Assembly (NCBI GenBank): GCA_008508345.1
Contig: QNGE01000113.1
Location: 232,263 to 296,262 of the forward strand
Length of the DNA stretch: 64,000 bases
Direction: 5' to 3'
DNA from: Paragonimus westermani
Taxonomy: Eukaryota; Platyhelminthes; Trematoda; Plagiorchiida; Troglotrematidae
Part shown: positions 59,598 through 64,000 of the stretch, in pieces
Layout of the letters: every line of letters starts with the position of its first letter
How positions within the stretch are numbered: position 1 is the first letter of the stretch
Made by a program: the position numbers and the translations under genes
Notes under the pieces: generated by a model
The model's input: the letters and a program-made list of their open reading frames with translations, nothing else
Databases searched by the model: none
Told to the model about the DNA's origin: nothing

Positions 59598-61543
59598 CTG
59601 CGAATGTCGCAAAATATTTGGATTGTGTGATAGAAGAATTATCGAGTGTATTTAGGGATGGTTTGTTGCTGTCAACTTATAACCGCCATGTGCAAGCTGT
59701 TTTGGATTGCGTAGTTGGTGATGCACCCGCCAGAGCTTTTTTTCGTCAGGTGAAAAACCACACTGGTTACCACTGTTGCGAAAAGTGTACAGCACCGTGA
59801 GTATACGTCAAACGAAAGATAGTGTTTCCACCTAGCAATTACCGTTCACAAACAGACAACGACTCCAGAACCCAACGCCAAGAAGAACACCGCGTTGGAC
59901 AGTCCCTTTTTGAAAGGTTACATGTGGACATGCTAACCTGTTTCCTGCTAGACAAAATGCACACGGTTTGCCTGGGAATGACGAAACGCCTGATAAACCT
60001 ATGGAGAGCAGGTCCTACGGAAAGGAACATCCGTCTGGGATCATCGCAGATGAATCATTTGAATAGTAGGTTGATGAGACTGAGAGGTGCCTTGACTTGT
60101 GAGTTCCCCAGGAAATGTTGATCAGCGGTGGACTGCGACCGTTGAAAGGCTAGGGAATTTCGTCAATTCCTGTTGTACATCGGTCCAGTGACGTTGAAAG
60201 GAGTGGTTGATGACAAAATTTACGAAAACTTCTTAAACGTTTTAGTTTCCATATACCTATTTTTCTGCCCAAAGTGGTGTCTCCACTATGTGGATTTCGT
60301 GGAGTCCTTGTTGCAAAAAAACATTGGTTTGGTTTTCTGCTCTCAACAGTGAATCGGAACTTGTGTTCAGCTTCCAAAGTGTCATCCACCCGTGTGACGA
60401 CGTCAGACTGCACGGACCGCTAGACTCTTATTCGGCGTTTCCACTTGAGTCGTACATGAGAACTTCATGCAGTTTTGTACGACCTCCAAATATGCCCACT
60501 TTGCAGATCTTCAGACGCTTAAATGAAAGGATGCATGCACACCTGCCAGGTGAGAGTACACTCGTGGGTGATGCAAGGGCAACAGCCATTCCTATGGCAG
60601 CGAACTACCAGTGTAGGTTCATCCACGAAGGCATAATTTACTGTGACGTCAAGCCCGACAACGTGGTGTTGATGGATGGATTACCCGCGATAATCATCGC
60701 CTTGACTGGAAGAAGCATTCACACACAGTGTTTTGCAACCTGTTGCGATTTCTTTGACATGTTGCCTTCCAGCAGACTATATTTTCCTATGTTCCTACAT
60801 GCACACATCTACCTCTTGGGTGGACCGTGAACGTATTCAGTGTGAAGGGCTGCTTCTACCATTCAAGAACATCTTTGTATTTTACCAAATACTGCACACT
60901 TAGAAATTTGTCAGAAAATAAACCCTACCTACTTTCACCCCGTTTTCTTGAGCAATAACACAATGCGTCCGTTAATGAAAACTTTTATTTGTGGATGTAT
61001 CAGGTGGTTGTGTTTGAGGATGAAAGCGTAGGGATAGTGCACAGGTAGTGGACTACGCAGCCAGGGTTTGCGCTATGGCCGGGAATGACATTTACGAAGC
61101 ATCAGAAGTTGCTCTTGGGTGGAATGACAGCACCCACTGGTTCGAAGCTGCACAAAGTCAAGATGCATCGAGCAACAGGTATGCGCTTTGGATTTTCCTA
61201 ACATTTTCTAGATGACTTGCAAGTGGCTTGCAAATACCAAAGAATACTGGAACAGTTATCAAACATACCATCGTCTGACTCCACGGATATAATGGATCGC
61301 GGTGGCAAACGTAAGAGGTACAGTGAAGTCGACTTACGCCACATTTGTAGACAACCTATCGTTCGTTCTGTCTTCACCTATGAAGTGGAAAAGAAAAGGA
61401 AACCCCCAGTGTTTGGCGACGATATCGACTATTCTCCACCACTACCACAATTGAAGAATATGTCACGCAGCTACATCTCCAACACGATGGTCATCGGGGT
61501 CAATAGAGAACCTGCCCACTTTCTCCAGCCCTACTGCTTCCAG

Positions 61544-61596
61544 GTATGTCATTGATAAAATGTCAATCGGGAAACATTCAACTCCATCATCGTTAG
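61544..61596 (+). other. Candidate micro-intron (53 nt, GT-AG)
   Basis: GTATGT to GTTAG. The flanking coding blocks are one base out of phase, so either a frameshift mutation or another acceptor is involved. Confidence 0.35.
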
Positions 61597-61664
61597 TCCA
61601 CCAGCAGCAAATAGTGAGGAAGTGCGCAAAAACGACACTGCCAAAGAAGTGAGAGAGTTGAAAG

Positions 61665-61703
61665 GCAAGTCCGTTCAATACAAATAATCACAGTGTTTAC
61701 CAG
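61665..61703 (+). other. Candidate micro-intron (39 nt, GC-AG)
   Basis: GCAAGT to TTACCAG. Removal joins RELK to GLIENLVLQN in one frame and removes an in-frame TAA. Introns of this size are known in trematode genes. Confidence 0.5.
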
Positions 61704-62282
61704 GTTTAATTGAAAACTTGGTTCTCCAAAACATCCGAATCCGCGAGGAGTTGCACGCCCTACGCCTGGGAGTGAATGCACTGCGATTCCAACATACAGC
61801 TTCCGGTACGTGCTCCACCGCACAGTTCTCCGTGCGATTCCCGATGCAGTCCGTAGGGAACATGCAACTGCCGAATATGAAGCTCAAAGAAGCTGGAGTA
61901 TATACCCAGCTGATATGTTCAACTTTCCCGAATCACAGTACCCAGTTGACCTGTCTCAGCAGTTTAGGCGGTAAATCCATGGGTGAGCGCACCCAGAATG
62001 TTATGAGAACATTATTGTAGAACGAAGTGGAGAAAACCACAAACTGGAGAACAGTAAACAATTGTGTTTCCATTACCTTCTCACCCCTGATCGCAGCCAT
62101 CGTTGGTATGTTCGATCACAATGAGTCATCACTTGTTAAACGCAGAATCCATCATGAAGAAGGCTTACCCTGGCGTATTGCACCCGAACGTCAAGGGCAA
62201 CATTCAACGGTGGATACAGAAGGTGAGATCGCGGACAACGAGGGAAGCCGACGATCACTTTACATACGTCTTTGCACCGTAA

Positions 62283-63407
62283 TTCCAATTATGTACCCTT
62301 CATAGTGATACAAATATTGCTGTAAATATTGCGCTTAATATAGCGTATGAATATCTGTGTGCCTTTTACATCGCTTCTCGTGAGGTGAAACACTGCGTCT
62401 TCGTTATTATGCGGGATTAGGTTAACGTTTAACGCTACTGAGCACCGTAGGAAAATAGACAATGTGCGACATATGATAAGATCGCTTAATGAGGCTGTGC
62501 GCATTTTTTTTCTCCCACCGCTCCCTGAGGTTTCCCAAACGGTCTAGTTGGAACACCCAAGTATCACTCGGGAAACGCTAGGAGAACACTCAGGGATCGC
62601 TCAGGGAACATTCATGGAACGATCGTGCAACTAGGGGTTAGACAGACGAATATTTCAAACTAGCGTTTTGAAAAATGAATATAATGAACAAGCATCAGCA
62701 CGAATAAAACAAAACGTCCGAAAATATTCATCAAAATTTCATTCAACTGAAGTTCGAATCATCTTGACTCACATTTGTACAACGTCTAGACGTTGTACGT
62801 GGGACTAGCTAATACCACAGATTTGGCTTTATATAAAGACGACAAGTCCAATCACTTGGTTGTAAGCGAAACGGCTTGAAACTTTTGACCATCCTTCAAA
62901 AGCATGGCATTGAGCCGATTAATCTCAAAAGTTCGATTCAGAAGGTTTTGTCGAATAAAGCTCTGGGGAAATTCTCTCATATGTTCGTCGCTTACGTCAT
63001 TCCAGCGAATAGTCAGGTATGATGTCACAGTTCGTGGAAATGCAATTATTCTAACCGCTTAATTTTGTCGTGGACAAACCTAGGATTACTAATCATGGAG
63101 GACTCAACGAATTTCCTGCTTGATGAATTTTTCCACGAAATATTTGGATGCTTCAACCACGCCTATGTAAGTGGCCGGAACAAATGTCACCCATCATTCC
63201 CATATTGATAAAGCTTCCGTTCCTGATAACTTTATTGAAAAGTAAATATATCATACCCCAAACCGCATATATTTACGAGTTCACTGTATCTCCGAGATAC
63301 TTTATGTTCACCGCGCTTTCGCTTCTTACTGTAACATGCAGGCCAGCCCACTTTACTTTGAATGCCCGTGACCTCGCGGACCAACCTTCGGGCAACGTGG
63401 ACGCACC
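62283..63407. other. Mostly blank, possible small exons at 62.87-63.02 and 63.09-63.17 kb
   Basis: The plus-strand block GLKLLTILQKHGIEPINLKS (62873 on) runs openly to a CAG/GTATGA donor at 63016/63017. A second block from ATG 63094 (MEDSTNFLLDEFF) runs to a TAT/GTAAGT donor at about 63168. They do not join in frame as drawn. No family recognised. Upstream, 62512-62640 has loosely repeated GGGAAC-type words. Confidence 0.25.
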
Positions 63408-63824
63408 ATGGAACAGCGTTCTTCCGAAGTAGGGGTTCGAACAGCAGTTCTGAAAAGAGAAACAATACGAACAAACATGAGCCGTAGGCCCAGTAAGCCA
63501 TGCACACGACTTACACAAACGAAAGCTAAAACGGCACCGACAACAAAGCAGCACGCCCCGTCACACAACTCAAATTCAATTCGTGCGCGCTCGTTGGTTT
63601 CGGTTGCGCGTGACATTTACTACCCTCAGAATGACCTTGATAAGTTAACGGTTGTAAGTAAGCGGGTGGTTTCAAAGTTCCCAGTTCAAATTCAGGACAT
63701 GGTGAAAGCTTACGGTACTGACGTCCTGATGCTCGAGTATTTTGGTCCTGAGGTTGACCAGACTACGTTTTCTGCCGATGCGAATGTGTTCAGTGGTGGT
63801 GGTGGGATACAAAAGGAAAAATGA
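63408..63824 (+). CDS. Possible exon or short gene, unrecognised
   Basis: An open frame of 138 codons. The first 80 residues are basic and rich in Ser and Thr (MSRRPSKPCTRL, KTAPTTKQ), suggesting disorder. The rest looks globular (PVQIQDMVKAYGTDVLMLEYF), ending in a Gly-rich FSGGGGIQKEK. No known domain. It lies 1.1 kb beyond the DUF4806-like gene on the same strand and might belong to that transposon or to a host gene continuing past the window. Confidence 0.3.
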   Translation: MEQRSSEVGVRTAVLKRETIRTNMSRRPSKPCTRLTQTKAKTAPTTKQHAPSHNSNSIRARSLVSVARDIYYPQNDLDKLTVVSKRVVSKFPVQIQDMVKAYGTDVLMLEYFGPEVDQTTFSADANVFSGGGGIQKEK

Positions 63825-64000
63825 CAAATCCTGGTTGCCCTAAACAGTATAAACAAATCACAATTCGACTAGTGTTGTGAATCCAGATGGCAGACGACAC
63901 AAAGGTTGTTTCATCGGAGAAACCAGTACACTACTTAAGCCTCTCAAAGGGACTAAGAACAAAAACACTCATTTGCACACCGCACTCTTCTGAGGACGCT

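Larger units (their letters stand above)
58790..60903 (+). pseudogene. Transposase-domain protein (tnp2/EnSpm-CACTA-related type), broken and carrying a SINE
   Basis: Blocks follow the order of a large invertebrate transposase-domain family. Frame 1 to about 58960: an N-terminal LPQLPLGC region. Frame 2: SGEYVHFGLTDC, LQLYIDGVTLFNRS, PVFVVGSFC; a SINE at 59234-59597; then frame 2 again: HVQAVLDCVVGDAPARAFF, TGYHCCEKCTAP, VFPPSNYRSQTDN, LDKMHTVCLGMTKRLINLW and REFRQFLLYIGPVTLKGVV. Frame 3 from about 60355: DDVRLHGPLDSYSAFPLESY, then a DNVVLMDG block; frame 1 to the stop at 60901-60903: FKNIFVFYQILHT. In frame 2 there are TGA stops at 59798, 60119, 60142 and about 60349. These proteins are thought to move DNA transposons; the metal-binding catalytic residues cannot be assigned here. 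Dead copy. Confidence 0.65.
61075..62282 (+). pseudogene. DUF4806-like partner gene of the transposon, with micro-introns, broken
   Basis: Starts at or after ATG 61075 (MAGNDIYEASEV), 170 bases downstream of the transposase-like stop, same strand. A basic middle part (RGGKRKRYSEVDL) runs to a GTATGT donor at 61544. The exon 61597-61664 joins in frame to 61704 across a 39-nt GC-AG intron that otherwise contains a stop; the join at 61544-61596 is off by one base. Then NIRIREELHALRLGVNAL (coiled-coil-like), VRFPMQSVGNMQLPNMKLKE, AGVYTQLI, SLGGKS and RTQNVMRTLL fit the DUF4806 core. A TAG at 62018-62020 precedes NEVEKTTNW, and a frameshift near 62145 leads to NVKGNIQRWIQKVRSRTTRE and a stop at 62280-62282. 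Molecular role of this domain unknown. Confidence 0.55.

Noticed and set aside
59798..60351. TGA read as an amino acid (altered code or selenoprotein)
   Set aside because: The same gene also has frameshifts, and its partner gene has a TAG; ordinary pseudogene decay is sufficient.
60640..60680. A CDVKPDNVVLMDG stretch that looks like a protein-kinase catalytic loop
   Set aside because: No kinase glycine loop, VAIK lysine or DFG is present, and the surrounding blocks fit the transposase-domain family, where a DNxVLLxDG-type block is expected here.
1..64000. CRISPR arrays, operons, bacterial promoters or prophage
   Set aside because: No regularly spaced direct repeats and no prokaryotic gene organisation; the window is eukaryotic.

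Overview
The window looks like intergenic or intronic DNA from a flatworm nuclear genome, most likely a digenean trematode. It is about 57% A+T by eye, has no bacterial gene packing, and carries a 759-base assembly gap. Very short introns (39 to 53 nt) can be proposed. Most recognisable sequence is retroelement debris of trematode type: a non-LTR retrotransposon, Penelope-like elements (PLEs) with a GIY-YIG endonuclease, and a tRNA-derived SINE that carries a hammerhead ribozyme, as the schistosome Sm-alpha family does. The organism call is an inference from these elements; no rRNA, tRNA or mitochondrial marker is present.

Layout. 0.1-2.25 kb: a broken LINE on the minus strand, split by a SINE. 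6.1-7.8 kb: one long, clean exon of an unrecognised host gene. 10.4-11.3 kb: degenerate SINEs and a recent foldback element with 101-bp arms between 12-bp direct repeats. 14.5 kb: a small exon with good splice sites. 16.15-16.78 kb: two SINEs fused head to head between 10-bp direct repeats. 18.7-19.1 kb: remnant of a transposase helix-turn-helix. 26.9-29.2 kb: two PLE copies. 33.8-35.2 kb: a PLE whose 3' end is repeated in inverted orientation. 37.3-38.5 kb: a PLE running from reverse transcriptase to endonuclease. 44.45-46.6 kb: a plus-strand LINE interrupted by a PLE that has 172-bp inverted ends and a hammerhead-like motif in each end, then by a SINE. 47.0 kb: the best-preserved SINE, with a complete hammerhead core. 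49.2-49.6 kb: a second head-to-head SINE unit. 55.4 kb: a (TCA)22 microsatellite. 58.8-62.3 kb: a two-gene DNA-transposon relic (transposase-domain protein plus a DUF4806-like partner), with a SINE inside the first gene. Between these are long tracts where I see nothing.

How parts relate. The SINEs have a pol III-type tRNA head followed at once by the ribozyme, so their transcripts could be cut at a fixed site. The PLEs carry their own ribozyme-like motif in the terminal repeats. Two unrelated retroelement classes in one window with self-cleaving RNA motifs, plus the repeated head-to-head SINE architecture, are the most interesting signals. Almost every mobile-element ORF is broken by stops and frameshifts; the only likely functional host coding sequence is the 6.1-7.8 kb exon and perhaps a few small exons.
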